From: Manihot esculenta
Lineage: Eukaryota > Streptophyta > Magnoliopsida > Malpighiales > Euphorbiaceae
Length of the DNA stretch: 64,000 bases
Assembly: GCF_001659605.2 (NCBI RefSeq)
Contig: NC_035177.2
Span: 4,898,611-4,962,610 of the forward strand
Direction: 5' to 3'
Made by a program: the position numbers and the translations under genes. A model generated the notes under the pieces. It saw only the letters and a list, made by a program, of their open reading frames with translations. It had not been told where the DNA came from and ran no database searches. Positions 36,146 through 49,500 of the stretch are shown piece after piece. Numbering within the stretch: the first letter of the stretch is position 1; each line of letters opens with the position of its first letter.

Positions 36146-38441
36146 TGTAACGACCTGGAAACCGGACCGCTACTAGCGCTAGGATCCAGATCGGCATAAG
36201 GCCGCCGGGACCCGTAGCAAGCCTAACATACATCCTGTATACCTGTTAAATCCCATACATGATCAAACATAAACATAAAACTTTAAACTTATTCTTTCAT
36301 TTACCAAGCTCAACCTGTGCATGCACAACTCATAAATACAAAATCCCATACTGGAGCCCTCATCAAATGCTCCAATGGGGCAATATCTCATACATTAAGC
36401 TTGGTTTACATAAACATCATTAAAACTCTTCATTAAAAAGATCATGTGAAAAAGGGATTAACTTTACATATTAGGGTCAAGCACAACTCTAAACCTCCAT
36501 ATACATCATTACATTACATTACTGTTCAACACTATTCATTACATCATATTCTTTCTCATGTCCACTTACTAGCTATTACATACATAAAAATTTCTACTCT
36601 AGCTGACTTCCCGGACTGTCTCGTACCTGCAAATCTGGGGGATTAAGGGAACGGGGTGAGGTACTAGAGCCCAGTGAGCAGAATAGTAAAACATTATATT
36701 TAAAAACATATTATCTCATGGAATGCATCACATCATAAACAAATCACATCAAGGATGAACTTGTCACCAATAGCCCTCTACATAACGTTCTAAGGTGCCA
36801 GAGGCGTAGAATGGGCCTCACTGGTCTTTCTCTTACATTAACATATCATAACATAACATTCCTATATGCCAGGGGCATAGAATGGGCCTCACTGGTCTTT
36901 CTCTTACATAGTGCTAGGAGCGTAGAATGGGCCTCACTGGTATTTCATACCGTATCATCAACATATCATATCATATCATAGGGAGGGCTAAAGGATCATC
37001 CAACATTCATCCACATCATCATCATATTATGCAATGCAACATATTCGTGAATTCTAATGCAAACATCCTAATATATCACATGGTATTCGTGATGCATGGA
37101 CATGCTCAAATTTATTTATTTGCTTTGGAAATAGAAGTCCATTCTACTCACCTCAAGCTAGCTCTGAAAAGACACTGAAGCAGCTATCTCACTATTGGGG
37201 TCCTCGGTTCCTCGGGTCTGAACCTACACAGGTGGACTCAAATGAGGGACCAACATACATAAACATGACTCTAAACTACTCCCCAAAAATCCCCTAAAAC
37301 ACCTTAAAACAATCATAGAAATCATGCAAAGGAAGGCTGAACAGGACACTTTCGGCGGCAGGTTCGGCGGCCGAAAGCCAAAAGTCATGCACCTTCGGCG
37401 GCACTTTCGGCGGTCGAAGGTTCCTTCCAGATTCGAAACTCGTGCATGTTCGGTGGCACCTTCGGAGGCCAAAACTCCTCTCCAGAGCCGAAAGTCCACT
37501 TTCGGGGGCAGGGTTCGGCAGTCAAAAGTTTGCCTCCACAGGCAGGTTCGGCGGCCGAAAGGGCCTTCGGCTGCCGAACCTGGGTTCTCCCAAAGTGGCA
37601 GAACCTAGCCATTCTATGCACATTTGCCTCCCAAATCTTTCAACTCAAATCCAACACTTCCAAAACATGCATACACACATACATAAGCTTGTAGGGGTTT
37701 CAAACTAACCTAAACCCCAACACAAACACATCAAACATACTTATACAACATACATTAACCATAAAAGCACATAAGTCTTAACTCTAAACAACTAACCTAA
37801 TCATGCATTTCTACCCTATGAACCTTCAAGAAACTTAGTCAAAACATGTAAAGAGGTGAGGATCTACTCTTACCTCTTGAAGATCGAGAGGAGAGGCGAT
37901 CCAACTCGGAGGTGGGAGAGATCTAGCTCCTTAGGCCTCCAAACTTCAAAAACTTGTTCTAAGCCCACAAATCTTCAAAAATCAAGTAAACGCTTGTTAA
38001 TACTTGAAAGATTTGAGGAAAAATCATCAAAATCAACCACAGGAGGGCATGGACTCACAGTTGGCCGAAAATAGGGGAGAAAGCTCGCCCATTTTTTGCC
38101 ATGAGTCCTTTTATAGGTGGCTAGCCAGGCCACCTTCGGAAGCCGAAGGCGACTCGAAAACGCATGCATGTTCGGCGGCCGAACATGAGGTTCGGCGGCC
38201 GAACATGAGCCACATTCGGAAGCCTAACGTGCCCCCCTAAACTATCCCACATTCGGCAGCCGAACCTGGAAATGCCTCCATGGTCTTTTTCATTTAAAAC
38301 CCAATTTCTTTCTTACTTAAAACCATAAAATACATTAAAATATTTTATGAAAACATGGTTTTTCCCTTCTAGAGGTTTTCGACATCCGAGATTCCACCGG
38401 ACGGTAGGAATTCCGATACCAGAGTCTAGCTGGGTATTACA
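36146..38441 (-). repeat. Element A 3' LTR (2296 bp)
   Basis: In plus-strand reading it starts TGTAACGACC and ends TATTACA. A cluster of TTCGGCGGCCGAA-type motifs lies at 37350-37590 and 38171-38270. A TATA box is at 38115-38107 (minus). A module around TAGAATGGGCCTCACTGGT is present three times (36795, 36866, 36911) but only once in the other LTR. Confidence 0.9.
38107..38115 (-). promoter_or_regulatory. TATA box in element A LTR
   Basis: TATAAAAGG on the minus strand within CACCTATAAAAGG, conserved with LTR F. A splice-donor-like AAGAG|GTAAGAG follows about 240 bases downstream (37873), at the equivalent place in both LTRs. Confidence 0.65.
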
Positions 38442-38460
38442 TTCTCCCCCCTTAAGAACA
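38442..38460 (-). other. Polypurine tract of element A
   Basis: The minus strand reads TTCTTAAGGGGGGAGAA directly before the LTR TGTAATACCC. Confidence 0.8.
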
Positions 38461-38583
38461 TTCGTCCCCGAATGTTCCTCAACTAGCACATGCATAGTAT
38501 CAAACATAAACATACATACAAAACTCATAACACTAACCTTAGAAGAGATGAGGATATTGCTGGAGCATGGACTCCTGTGTCTC

Positions 38584-39804
38584 CTAGGTACACTCTTCGA
38601 TGTTGTGGTGATTCCAAAGGACTTTCACCATCGGGATTTCCTTGTTCCTTAGCTTTCTGATCTGAGTGTCTAAGATCTGCACTGGCTGCTCAACATAGGT
38701 GAGATCTCCGAGGATCTCCACATCAGGCTCACTAAGAACCTTGCCCAGATCTGACACAAATTTCCTCAACATGGAAACATGGAAAACCGGGTGTATTCTT
38801 TTCATAGAAGCAGGCAAGTCCAACTTGTACGATACATTCCCAATCTTTTGCAAGATTTCAAAGGGTCAGATGTACCGTGGAGCTAGCTTACCTTTCTTCC
38901 CGAACCGAATCACCCCTTTCATCGGAGACACTTTGAGCAATACCAAATCCCCCTCCTGAAACTCTACTTGCCTTCTGCGAATATCTGCATAACTCTTTTG
39001 CCTGCTCACAGCAGTTTTGATCCTTTCTCTGATTATGGGCACTACCCTGCTAGTGATCTCTACTAGCTCAGGCCCTGCCAAGGCCCTTTCTCCAACTTCC
39101 TCCCAGCAGACAGGTGACCTGCACTTCCTTCCATACAAAGCTTCATATGAAGCCATCCCTATGCTAGCATGATAGCTGTTATTGTAGGCAAACTACACCA
39201 AAGGTAGATGCTGCCTCCAAGAACCGCCAAAATCCAGCACACACATTCTGAGCATATCTTCTATAGTCTGGATGGTCCTCTCTGACTGTCCGTCCATCTG
39301 TGGATGGAAAGGAGTGCTAAAGTCCAACCTGGTACCCATAGCACTCTGCAGACTCCGCCAAAACCTGGAGGTGAACTGGGGTCCTCTATCAGACACTATT
39401 GAAACAAGAGCCCTATGCAACCTGACCACTTCATCAACAAACACCTGCGCCAACTTGTCCACAGAATAGCCACTCCTGACAGGGATGAAGTGAGCAGATT
39501 TGGTCAGTCTATCCACAATCACCCATATGGAGTCCAATCTGTTGGACGTTGCCGGTAACCCCACCACGAAGTCCATAGCGATATTCTCCCATTTCCACTC
39601 TTGAATCGGTAGTGGGTTAAGCATTCCAGTTGGCTTCTGATGTTCCAGCTTCACCCTCTGACATACTTCGTAGGCTGACACGAACTGTGCCACTTCTCTT
39701 TTCATAGCTGGCCACTAATAAACCCTTTTCAAATCATGATACATCTTGGTGGCTCCTGGGTGAACACTGTATCTGGCATTATGAGCTTCCCTCATAATGT
39801 CTCC
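38584..39804 (-). pseudogene. Element A pol, C-terminal part: integrase and chromodomain-like end
   Basis: Minus-strand continuation of A's pol on the far side of element B. It shows the integrase core (MDFVVGLP, IVSDRGPQFTSRFW, HPQMDGQSERTIQ), then PWKV-region remnants and the C-terminal PVQILDTQIRKLRNKEIP, a chromodomain-like end typical of chromoviruses. Stops interrupt it at 39715-39717, 39193-39195 and 38866-38868. Compared with element C, which is intact at these places, the first replaces a Trp. It cannot give a working integrase. Confidence 0.85.
39800..39804. repeat. Target-site duplication of element B (left copy)
   Basis: TCTCC, repeated at 58709-58713 after the right end of B. 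The insertion split element A's pol between RNase H and integrase. Confidence 0.9.
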
Positions 39805-41587
39805 TGACAGGAGCGGTTGTCGAAGCCGGTCAAAAATAACCTTCTTGGTTACCTACAATTTACAACTGTAGACAGTGGTGAAGGATCGTATCCACAGAGA
39901 ATTGATTACCTATTTATTTATCTCAATCAAGACCAATAGGACTAATTGAAATCACAAGTGAAAGCAAGTAATCAAAGAGAAATAGAAACAAGTGCAAGGA
40001 AAGTAAAAAGGGGGGTTTTGAGATGATTTGATTAACAACTATTGAAAGCAATTAAAACTGCAAGTAATCTAAAATAAGAGAGAAATCAATATGAGAAAAG
40101 TCTAGTTGAAGATATGGATCCACTTTGGTTGTTTGGGTTGATCATTGAAACATGGTTATCTTGATTGATTCAATAGGTTGGTTATGGGGGTGGAAGACGC
40201 TTCTCACCACCATGTCTTTCCTTATGAACAAACTGATTAGGGAACATCCTCTAACCAATTACTAATCAACAAATTGCCAAGGAACGTCCTTGGGCCATAG
40301 GCATCAAAACAATTGCCAATTGCATGAAGAACAAGAAAGATCCAAACCCTAACTACTTAAACGCATGAGATGATGTTAGATCATGCAATTCCTTGGATTT
40401 TTACACCAAGTGTTCTATGGACAGAATATTTCCAGCAATTACGGACTAACAAATATCCTAATCCAACAATCAATTAACTTTTCAATCAAGAATCAAGTGG
40501 CCAATTTGATCAAAACAACAAAGCAATCTTGGAATTAAGCATCAATTGCATGAATATTGAATAAAATCAAAGACAATAGTTTCTGTTCAGATCTCTCAAC
40601 CCTTTAAACAACCTTAGTTTCAACCAAACTTCAACTAGAAAGAGGGTTTCAGCCACTCATGGCTGAACCAAAACAGAAAATAGATGAAAAGAAAGAAGAA
40701 GATGAAGAACTAAAGTGTGGAGAGAGGCCTTGGAGCCTTGCCGAATTTGTGGAGAAGTGGGGGAACCAAATCTGCTTTCTTGTCTTCTTGAAGCCTTTAA
40801 ATATGTCTTGAGAGGCTGCCTAGGGTTTCATGGAAGTCCAGAAGACTTTTAGAGGCTGTCCAAAGTGTCTTTGGTGTTGCATGTGCCTTGTTTGTGCATG
40901 AGTGAAGGAAAAAACGAGTCACATGTGAGAAGGCAAGTGGGGGCACTTTGGTCTTTTCAATTGCTGCCCAAGGTCTTCAGGATGTTGCCCAAAGAGTTAA
41001 GAGGCTGCCCATGCACTAATAAGGAAGGTGGAGCCTCCTTTTGAATTTTGAATGTGCATGATACTAAGTGGGAAACATGTGATCTTAGGATTTGGCTTCC
41101 TTAATAAGCTTGATCTTGAAATCCAATATTTGAATGTGAATCTTGAAGATTTGGATCTCAAAATACTTCCCTTGTTTGGCTCCTCAAATATGGCAACTTG
41201 AGATATGGCTTCTTGAATAAGGAAAGTGTGCATTGGAGTGCATTTTCGGCTGCCTAAAGTGAGTTTCGGAGGCTGGACTTTCGGCTCTGGACGCAAAGTT
41301 CGGCGGCCGAAGGTACCGCCGAAGGCGGTCGACTTTCGTCTCTGGAGTCCTCTTTCGGCCGCCGAAGGTTGCCGCCGAAGGTGACTGATTTTTGGCTTTC
41401 GAAAGTTGCCTCCGAAGGTTGCTTCTCTAGTTTTGGCTTCTTTTGGCATTTTTAAGAGCATTTTCTCCAAATTGTTTCTTCACACCTAATACTTGCAAAA
41501 CATGATTAAAACCACAAAATTAGGTAGAATAGGTGCAAACAAACATCAATAAGATCATGAAAATATGGGCTAAAATATGCTCTATCA
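39805..41587 (-). repeat. Element B 3' LTR (1783 bp)
   Basis: In plus-strand reading it starts TGACAGGAGCGG and ends GCTCTATCA. It contains a cluster of TTCGGCGGCCGAA-type motifs at about 41265-41430, near its transcriptional start-side end, with perfect copies at 41299 and 41354. The 157-codon frame seen here on the minus strand is duplicated in the other LTR and is not considered a gene. Confidence 0.9.
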
Positions 41588-42278
41588 AATACCCCCACAC
41601 TTAAGCTTTTACTTGTCCTCAAGCAAATAAACATAGTCAAATAAGCTTTCTTTTCTCCAGATCCTTATTTCCACTTAAGCTCATACTCAAGACCCCTATT
41701 TTGAATCATTGCAGTGAAGAATATATGCATGAAGATTACTTACCTCCTTTCCTTGTTTCCCTTTGCTTACCATGGCTAGGATTAGTTTTCCTCAAGAGAG
41801 ACATGCACATTATGTTAAGACTTTTTCTAGCTTTTGGATTGACTTGCCCTTACCTTGAAGTACTTTATTCAGGCTTTTTGCACTTTGATTTTGCTTGAAA
41901 AGGTCACCAACCTTTTGACGTGAAGGTACATATTTGTGATACCCACCCCCAGTTACTCAGTTGATCACCTTTCCAAGTGGCTACTAGCTCTTTTCATAGT
42001 CTTTTTGACCATTGGAATATTTTCTTGTTTTGTGCTTTTGAGGGCTTTTCCTTTGCTGAATTTTTTTTCTCTCAATGATTTGGGCAAATCAACACCAATT
42101 GCTAAATCAAGTCACATTAAGTTCATTCACACAACTTTAATTTATTCTCAATCAATTGAGGGTCATCAATACATTTTTCACCATGGCAAACTCAAAGATT
42201 CAATTCAAAAGGCAATTCTCAAACATGAATACAACTCACTGCAATTGATTCAACATAAGTTTAAAGAGTTATCACATC
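41588..42278 (-). other. Element B 3' non-coding region, first part, with polypurine tract
   Basis: Next to the LTR the minus strand reads CTTAAGTGTGGGGGTATT, a standard purine tract for this group, preceded by TTGAGGACAAGTAAAAG. The rest has only short frames on the plus strand with no recognisable domain, and no integrase motif. It is separated from the rest of B's 3' region by element C. Confidence 0.7.
42274..42278. repeat. Target-site duplication of element C (left copy)
   Basis: ACATC, repeated at 52181-52185 right after element C. Confidence 0.9.
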
Positions 42279-44825
42279 TGTAACATCCTCAAACCCATAG
42301 GTAGAGTAGTGCCATCGTTAGGCTATTTCATTCCTAGAGTAAGGGGCATTAGAGGAGGTGCTAGCTTAACTCTAATCTGCTAATAACTAAATCATAGAAA
42401 ACTTAAATAAAGAAACAGACATATCCAGAAATAAAGCAGACAGTGTGATTAGCGAGTCGGGAACGAGTCACTTTCGGGAGGTGCTTAGGGTTTCCCGACG
42501 TGCTTGCTTGAGGTGCTTGTTTATATCCGTCATGCTTGCTTAAGTGAAAAGGGCTTCTAAAGGCTATATGTATAGTTTAGTAGGTCAATCTATGATTATT
42601 GAAAGTTTCAAAACTAAATTGAAACCTTGGAAAGAGTTTAGTAGGTCAAAGTATAAATATGGAAAGTTAAAACATAAAAATTTAGATTTACTTTCCATGT
42701 GTCACCTAACTAAGGAAAGGAGAAATGATAAAGCAAATTGAAAAAGGGATTTTCATCTTCTCCATCACACAATTGCCGTAGCTCACACCATAGAAGACCA
42801 AAGCTTTGTTTTGTCTTCCTTCCACCAAAGCCAAGCCAAAACCTTACCAAAACAACTTCTTCCTTTAACCAAAATTCATCCTAAGATTAAGAGCTAAAGG
42901 AACAGCCATATAGTGAAAGAATTGAAGAAGAAAAGTTTAGGGTTCCATATGCACCAAGCTTGAAAATCAAAGGTGAAGGAACATCAAAGGGAAAGGAGAT
43001 AGCTAGAGATTAGAAGAGGAAAAGAAAAGAAGAATTCAAGAAAGGTTTGGTGTTTTAATGATTTTCTGTTTTCCTTTGATTCTGCCATGAATAAGTGAAA
43101 TTAGAGGTTGATTTTACTTGATGAAAATGTTGCTTTGATTGTATAAATATGTTATACGAATGTTAAAATGATGTTTGAAAGGCTTAGAGTAAAGAAATTT
43201 AACATGGGAGCTAAAAGTGTAAATCTGGCAGAATAGGTTGTAACAGGACAGCTTGTGTTACTAACTTCATAACTTATTGTGTATATATTGAAATTAGGCC
43301 TAAGATATACCAAATGAAAGCTAAGACAAATATCTAAAACTTTCATGAATTGACCAAATTCTGAATCTGTATGTAAGATGATGAAAATTTCAAGTGAACC
43401 TAAACTGGACACAGAGTTAGTGCATTCGGAACAGTGTGTATTGATTGTACCATAATTAATTATATACTCAGTGAAATTTGTTAAGACCAGTGCCAAATGA
43501 ATCCTAAGAAGTATACCTAAAACTTTGTAGAAGACATTTAAGCTTGAATTTGTATGGAAATGTATGAATCTGATAAGTTTTGTGATACTATAAACAAGTA
43601 CCAATACTGGACTGATTAAGACCTTATTGAGCAGCTTGTAAAGAAAAATTCATAACTTAAGCTAGGATGATCAGATTTGCATGAACCATACCTTGTTGGA
43701 AAGATAAGACATAAATATACATTTCTTATGAAGAAACTGAAGTCAAATTGTAACTCTAAACTGCTTGAAAAGTTTATGCAATATATGACAGAATGTAGTT
43801 TTCTATATTGAAATGCTAAGTCAATAAAGTTTTGCACTATTTGCCATGAGTTGTCCATATTGTAAACCTTGGCATATGATATATGTACTTTGGAAAAAGA
43901 AATCAAATAGCTTCAAATGACATGGATTTACATTGATACATTGAGTTAATGATACTTGGCCCTGGTAAACGTAATAGGAGTCGAGGTTAGCTTAAGGGTA
44001 TGGCATGCCATATAAACATACAGAGTTCGCAGTACTGCTACCGATACATGATCTATATTAGAGGTTACATATCTGGTACCTCATAAGCATGGTCACAGAG
44101 CCCTGCTATCACAGTTTTGGCCTCTGAGCCTACTGTTCGGCACCCTGTGCCTACCGTTATAACTCCTTATCTACCTAGTCGATCCTACTATGTGGTTATA
44201 AGGGCTAAGATCTTAAGTAAGATTGATACTTGATTTTGTGAACTTATTGGAGAATGTTAACATGTTTACATCTACTAGCTTGTAATTGTTTATTTGATTA
44301 TCTATTTATGCGAGCTTGTTTGTTTTATTATGTTATTTGTTGTTATCACCCACTGAGCATTAGCTCAGCGTGTTGGTTTTTACCTCACGCAGGTTGTAGA
44401 TAACGTAGGCACGTGAAGTTCATCAGAGGTCTACATCAGATACCAAGGCCATTATCATAGCTGGTTGTTTTGAGTCTCTGAGTCATAGTGCAGTTATAAT
44501 TTGGCATGTACATATTTAATAGAGTGAGTTGTAACGGTTATGTTGTAAAGGTTATGTAATCAAAGAATAGTAAGATGTCAAATATCAGTTGATAATTTTT
44601 CATGTGTTTTTCATGTGCTACAGTTTGAAATATTAATGAAACAGATGAGACTCTGTTAACTTTTTGGTTTAAAATCTCACATTTATTTGATGAAATTTAC
44701 ATGCATTACCTTAAAACTTGGTATTTACAGATAAAGGTAATTGATTAGTTGTGATATATCTAAAAAGGTATAGTTTGTGACATTCCTTGCTCTGTCTACT
44801 CTTTGATAGGGTAAGGGGTGTTACA
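42279..44825 (+). repeat. Element C 5' LTR (2547 bp)
   Basis: Starts TGTAACATCCTC and ends GGGGTGTTACA. A possible TATA box, TATAAATAT, is at 42652-42660. Minus-strand frames of 96 and 150 codons occur in both LTRs but have no homology I recognise and are treated as chance. Confidence 0.95.
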
Positions 44826-44830
44826 ATTAG

Positions 44831-44847
44831 TGGTATCAGAGCATAGG
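44831..44847 (+). other. Primer binding site of element C
   Basis: TGGTATCAGAGCATAGG, five bases after the LTR, complementary to initiator tRNA-Met. Confidence 0.9.
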
Positions 44848-44973
44848 TTTAGGCGGTTCTAGGTCATAGTATGTATGTGTATATGCATAGTATATGTACA
44901 TGCCAAAATGAGTTACAGCTATGATATGGTTCTGATGTAAATCTCTTCTTTTTGTGTTTAGGTCGTATATAAG

Positions 44974-46545
44974 ATGTCATCTGACTCACAGAGAGCAATA
45001 GATGAGGAGGTAGAGAGTCATGCTCCCTCTGAGGCAGCTGCACCTGCTGCTACTCCTCCACCTGCTGCTGCTGGCGGACTAGGGCAGGATGCATTATTTC
45101 AGCAAATAGCTGAGTTGCTTAGGAGGGTTACACAAAATGTACCAGAGGTACCACCACCACCACCTGTAGCAGTCCAGGTTCCCCCACCTGTGGTAGCTAG
45201 GCCTCCAATAGAAAAACTCAGAAAGTATGGTGCAACAGATTTTAGAGGTAAAAAGGAAGATGATCCTTCAGCTGCAGAATTCTGGTTAGAAAGTACAGAA
45301 AGGGTTTTACAGCAGCTACAGTGTTCACCAGTAGATAGCTTGATGTGTGCAGTCTCATTGCTAAAAGATGAAGCGTATCGATGGTGGACAACTTTAACAC
45401 AGATGGTTCGACCAGAGCGCCAGACTTGGGAATTTTTTTTGTCAGAGTTTAAGAAGAAGTATGTTGGGGCTTTATATATAGAGGAGAGAAGGAGGGAGTT
45501 CTTATACCTCAGACAGGGCAGGCTTACAGTAACTGAGTACGAGCGAGAATTTGTCAGACTTAGTAAGTATGCCACAGAGATAGTTCCTACAGAGGAAGAA
45601 AGATGTAAACGCTTTGAGCAGGGATTACATGCTGATATCAGGATGTACCTCACAGCTAGGCATATCAGGGAACTTTCAGTTTTAGTAGAGACGGCCCACA
45701 GCCTGGAGCGAATTAAAGAAGAAGAGCAAAGTAGAAGGCAGAAAGGGCAGCAGAAGAGGAGTCAGAGCCAGTATCAGGGACAATCCTCTGCATCTCAGAC
45801 AAGTAGTAAAAGACAGAGGGAATTTCAGCAGACAGGGCAGAGAGGACCACCTAGGCAGATTCAGAGACCTGGGCAGAGTTCAGTAGTAAGGTCTGGACAG
45901 CAGACTACCTCAGTCTCCAGTACAGGAGGACCAGGCAGAGGGTTGCCACCAGTATGTGAGCATTGTGGCAGGAGACATGGTGGAGTATGTAGGAGATTGA
46001 CTGGGGCTTGCTACTTATGTGGAAGCTCAGACCACTTTATGAGGGATTGTCCTAGAGGCCAGTCAGTGCAGCCTATACAGACAGAGAGATCTTTGCCGAC
46101 AGGGTCTAGAGGCAGAGGTAGAGGTAGAGGTGAATCTAGCAGTGCTCAGAGTCACAGAGTATCAGAGACAGTAGATAGACCAGACACTAGAGCACCTGCC
46201 AGAGCATATGCCATTCGTGCAAAGGAAGACCAGGACAAACCAGATGTTATTGCTGGTAAATTTTCTATCTTTGGCAAATATGTTTATGCATTAATTGATC
46301 CTGGTTCCACACATTCATACATCAGCATACCCATCAGTAATGAGAAGGGAATTCAAGTAGAACCCTTAGAACATGACATTGCAGTGACCAATCCCTTAGG
46401 ACATCTTGTGATTGTGAATAGAGTTTATAGAGATTGTCCTATATGTGTGCAAGGTCATACCTTTTTAGGTGACTTGATAGAGTTACCTTTTAGAGAGTTT
46501 GATGTGTTTTGGGTATGGATTGGTTGTCTAGACATCATGTCATAG
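44974..46545 (+). pseudogene. Element C gag and protease, frameshifted at its end
   Basis: A 523-codon frame. An acidic/proline-rich N-terminus precedes a retrotransposon gag domain (about 95-230, with RWWTTLTQ). A basic Gln/Arg linker, a CCHC knuckle CYLCGSSDHFMRDC (346-359), an Arg-Gly tract and a protease with DPGSTHSYIS (443-452) follow. About ten codons before its end the frame loses register with pol: a single base appears deleted around 46505-46508, and the expected continuation is found in another frame from 46509. Gag and protease themselves look intact. Confidence 0.9.
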
Positions 46546-49500
46546 TTGACTGTAAGTTAAAACGAGTTACACTCAAAACATTAGAGGGTTCTGAGGTTAT
46601 AGTTGTGGGCGAGAGGTCAGATTACCTCTCTAATGTCATATCTGCCACTACAGCTAGGAGGTTGATTAGAAAAGGCTGTACAGCCTATCTGGCTAGTGTA
46701 ACTGAAACTAAGAAGGAAGGGCCTAATGTGTCAAACCTACCCACAGTATGTCATTTTCCAGATGTATTTCCTGAAGAGTTGCCAGGGTTACCTCCAGAAA
46801 GGGAAGTGGATTTTGCTATAGAAGTTGTGCCAGGCACCGCACCTATTTCAATTGCTCCTTACAGAATGGCTCCTACAGAATTGAAAGAGTTGAAAATACA
46901 GTTACAAGAGTTACTTGATAAGGGTTTTATTCGACCTAGTGTTTCACCATGGGGTGCACCAGTGTTGTTTGTGAAAAAGAAAGATGGATCTCTTCGATTG
47001 TGCATTGATTACAGACAGTTGAATAAGGTAACTATAAAGAATAAATATCCACTGCCCAGAATAGATGATTTGTTTGATCAGTTGAAAGGGGCCAGCATTT
47101 TCTCTAAAATAGATTTGAGATCGGGTTACCATCAGTTGAGAGTTAAAGGGGCAGATGTGCCTAAGACTGCATTCCGGACACGATATGGACATTATGAGTT
47201 TTTAGTTATGCCATTTGGGTTAACAAATGCACCTGCATCATTCATGGATCTAATGAACCGTATCTTCCATCCATATTTAGACCAATTTGTTGTGGTATTT
47301 ATTGATGATATTCTGGTATACTCTAAAACTAGGGAAGACCATGACAGACATCTAAGGGTAGTATTGCAGACTCTGAGAGAAAAGTAACTTTATGCCAAGT
47401 TCAGTAAATGTGATTTTTGGCTCAATGAAATAGCATTTTTGGGACATGTTGTATCAGCAGAGGGAATCAGGGTAGATCCTCAGAAGATAAATGCTGTTCT
47501 GGAATGGAAGCCACCAAAGAATGTTGCAGAGGTCAGAAGTTTCTTGGGTCTAGCTGGGTACTACAGACGGTTTGTGAAAGGGTTTTCACTTATAGCAGCT
47601 CCATTGACTAAATTGCTACATAAGGATGTTAAGTATGTTTGGGATGATAGATGTCAAGCAAGCTTTGATAGATTGAAGACTATGCTCACTGAAGCACCTA
47701 TACTTACACAACCTGTTTCTGGCAAGGAATTTGTGATATACAGTGATGCTTCTCACAATGGACTTGGATGTGTTTTGATGCAAGAAGGTAAAGTGATTGC
47801 CTATGCTTCCAGACAATTGAAGCCACACGAGAAGAACTATCCTACCCATGATCTAGAGTTGGCGGCCATAGTTTTTGCACTAAAGATATGGAGACATTAC
47901 TTATATGGTGAGAAATGTTACATCTATACAGATCATAAAAGCCTGAAATACTTGCCCACACAAAAGGAGCTAAACCTGAGACAGAGAAGATGGATGGAGT
48001 TACTGAAAGATTATGATTGCATTATAGATTATCACCCAGGCAAAGCTAATCTGGTAGCAGATGCACTCAGCAGGAAATCCTTATTTGCATTAAGAGCAAT
48101 GAATGCGCAGTTGACTATAGCAAATGATGGAGCTATCGTAGCAGAATTGAAAGTTAGACCCAACTTACTGCAACAAATTAAAGAAGCACAGAAAGAAGAT
48201 ACAGAGATAGCCTTATGGACTAGACAAGTACAAGAGGGGAAGAAGCAGAAGCATGTGATAAGTGATGATGGTTACTTGTACTATGGTAACAGAGTATGTG
48301 TACCTAACATTAGAGAGTTGAAACAGAGTATTCTTACAGAGGCACACAATAGTCCATATGTTATGCATCCAGGTAGCACTAAGATGTATCAAGATCTGAA
48401 GATGCACTATTGGTGGCCAGGTATGAAAAGAGATATAGCTGAATTTGTAACAAAATGTTTGACATGTCAACGGGTAAAAGCAGAGCATCAGGTTCCATCA
48501 GGGTTATTGCAGCCTATCGCTATACCAGAATGGAAATGGGATAGAATTACCATGGATTTTGTGACAGGATTGCCACTCACACCAAGGAAGAAAGATGCCA
48601 TATGGGTAATAGTTGATAAGTTAACTAAATCAGCGCATTTCTTGCCAATCAGAATGGATTATACATTGGAAAAGTATGCAGAATTGTACATTGATGAAAT
48701 TGTGAGACTACATGGTGTCCCTATCTCTATCATATCAGACAGAGACCCAAGATTCACATCCAGATTTTGGGAAAAACTACATGAAGCTTTAGGGACAAGA
48801 TTGAATTTTAGTACAGCTTTTCATCCTCAAACAGATGGCCAGTCAGAGAGAGTAATTCAAGTTTTGGAAGATATGCTCAGAAGTTGTGTAATTGAATTTG
48901 AAGGAAGCTGGGAAAGATATCTCCCACTAGTGGAATTTGCTTACAACAACAGTTATCAGGCTAGTATTAAGATGGCCCCTTATGAAGCATTGTACGGCAG
49001 AAAATGTAGAACCCCATTGTGCTGGACAGAACTCAGTGAAGCTAAACTTGTAGGTCCAGAGTTGATAAGACAGACTGAGGAGAAAGTGAAGATTATCAAA
49101 GAAAGATTGAAAGCTGCAACAGATAGGCAAAAATCATATGCAGATTTGAAAAGAAAAGATATCGAATTTGCTATTGGGGATAAAGTGTTTTTGAAAGTTT
49201 CTCCGTGGAAGAAAGTGCTAAGATTTGGCAAGAAAGGTAAGCTAAGCCCTCGGTTTATTGGTCCATATGAAATAGTTGAGCGTGTGGGTCCAGTAGCCTA
49301 TAGGCTAGCTTTACCTCCAGAGTTAGACAGAATACACAATGTCTTCCATGTATCCATGTTAAGAAGATACAGATCTGATCCTTCACATGTCATTCCAGCT
49401 GAAACCATTGATGTACAATCTGACCTAACTTATGACGAGGAACCAGTGAAAATTTTAGCAAGGGAAATGAAAGAGTTAAGAAATAAGAAGATTCCCTTAG

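Noticed and set aside
37224..37708. Several overlapping frames rich in FGR, AAE and RRPK on both strands in element A's LTR
   Set aside because: These are six-frame readings of the TTCGGCGGCCGAA cluster, which lacks stops in most frames; not genes.
35548..38290. TTCGGCGGCCGAA clusters as a CRISPR array
   Set aside because: Spacing is irregular, the motifs degenerate and the genome is a plant; they are dispersed motifs in LTRs.
40997..41470. 157-codon minus-strand frame in element B's LTR, repeated at 58118-58591
   Set aside because: Same reason: LTR duplication. The Arg/Pro-rich content comes from the GC motif read in one frame.
41701..42283. Two plus-strand frames in element B's 3' region considered as an env-like or accessory gene
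   Set aside because: They lie antisense to the element, have no recognisable domain and are partly hydrophobic only because of T-rich sequence.
43152..43906. Minus-strand frames of 150 and 96 codons in element C's LTR, repeated identically at 50507-51261
   Set aside because: Their exact duplication is explained by the LTR pair; there is no homology or coding bias, so identity is not evidence of selection.
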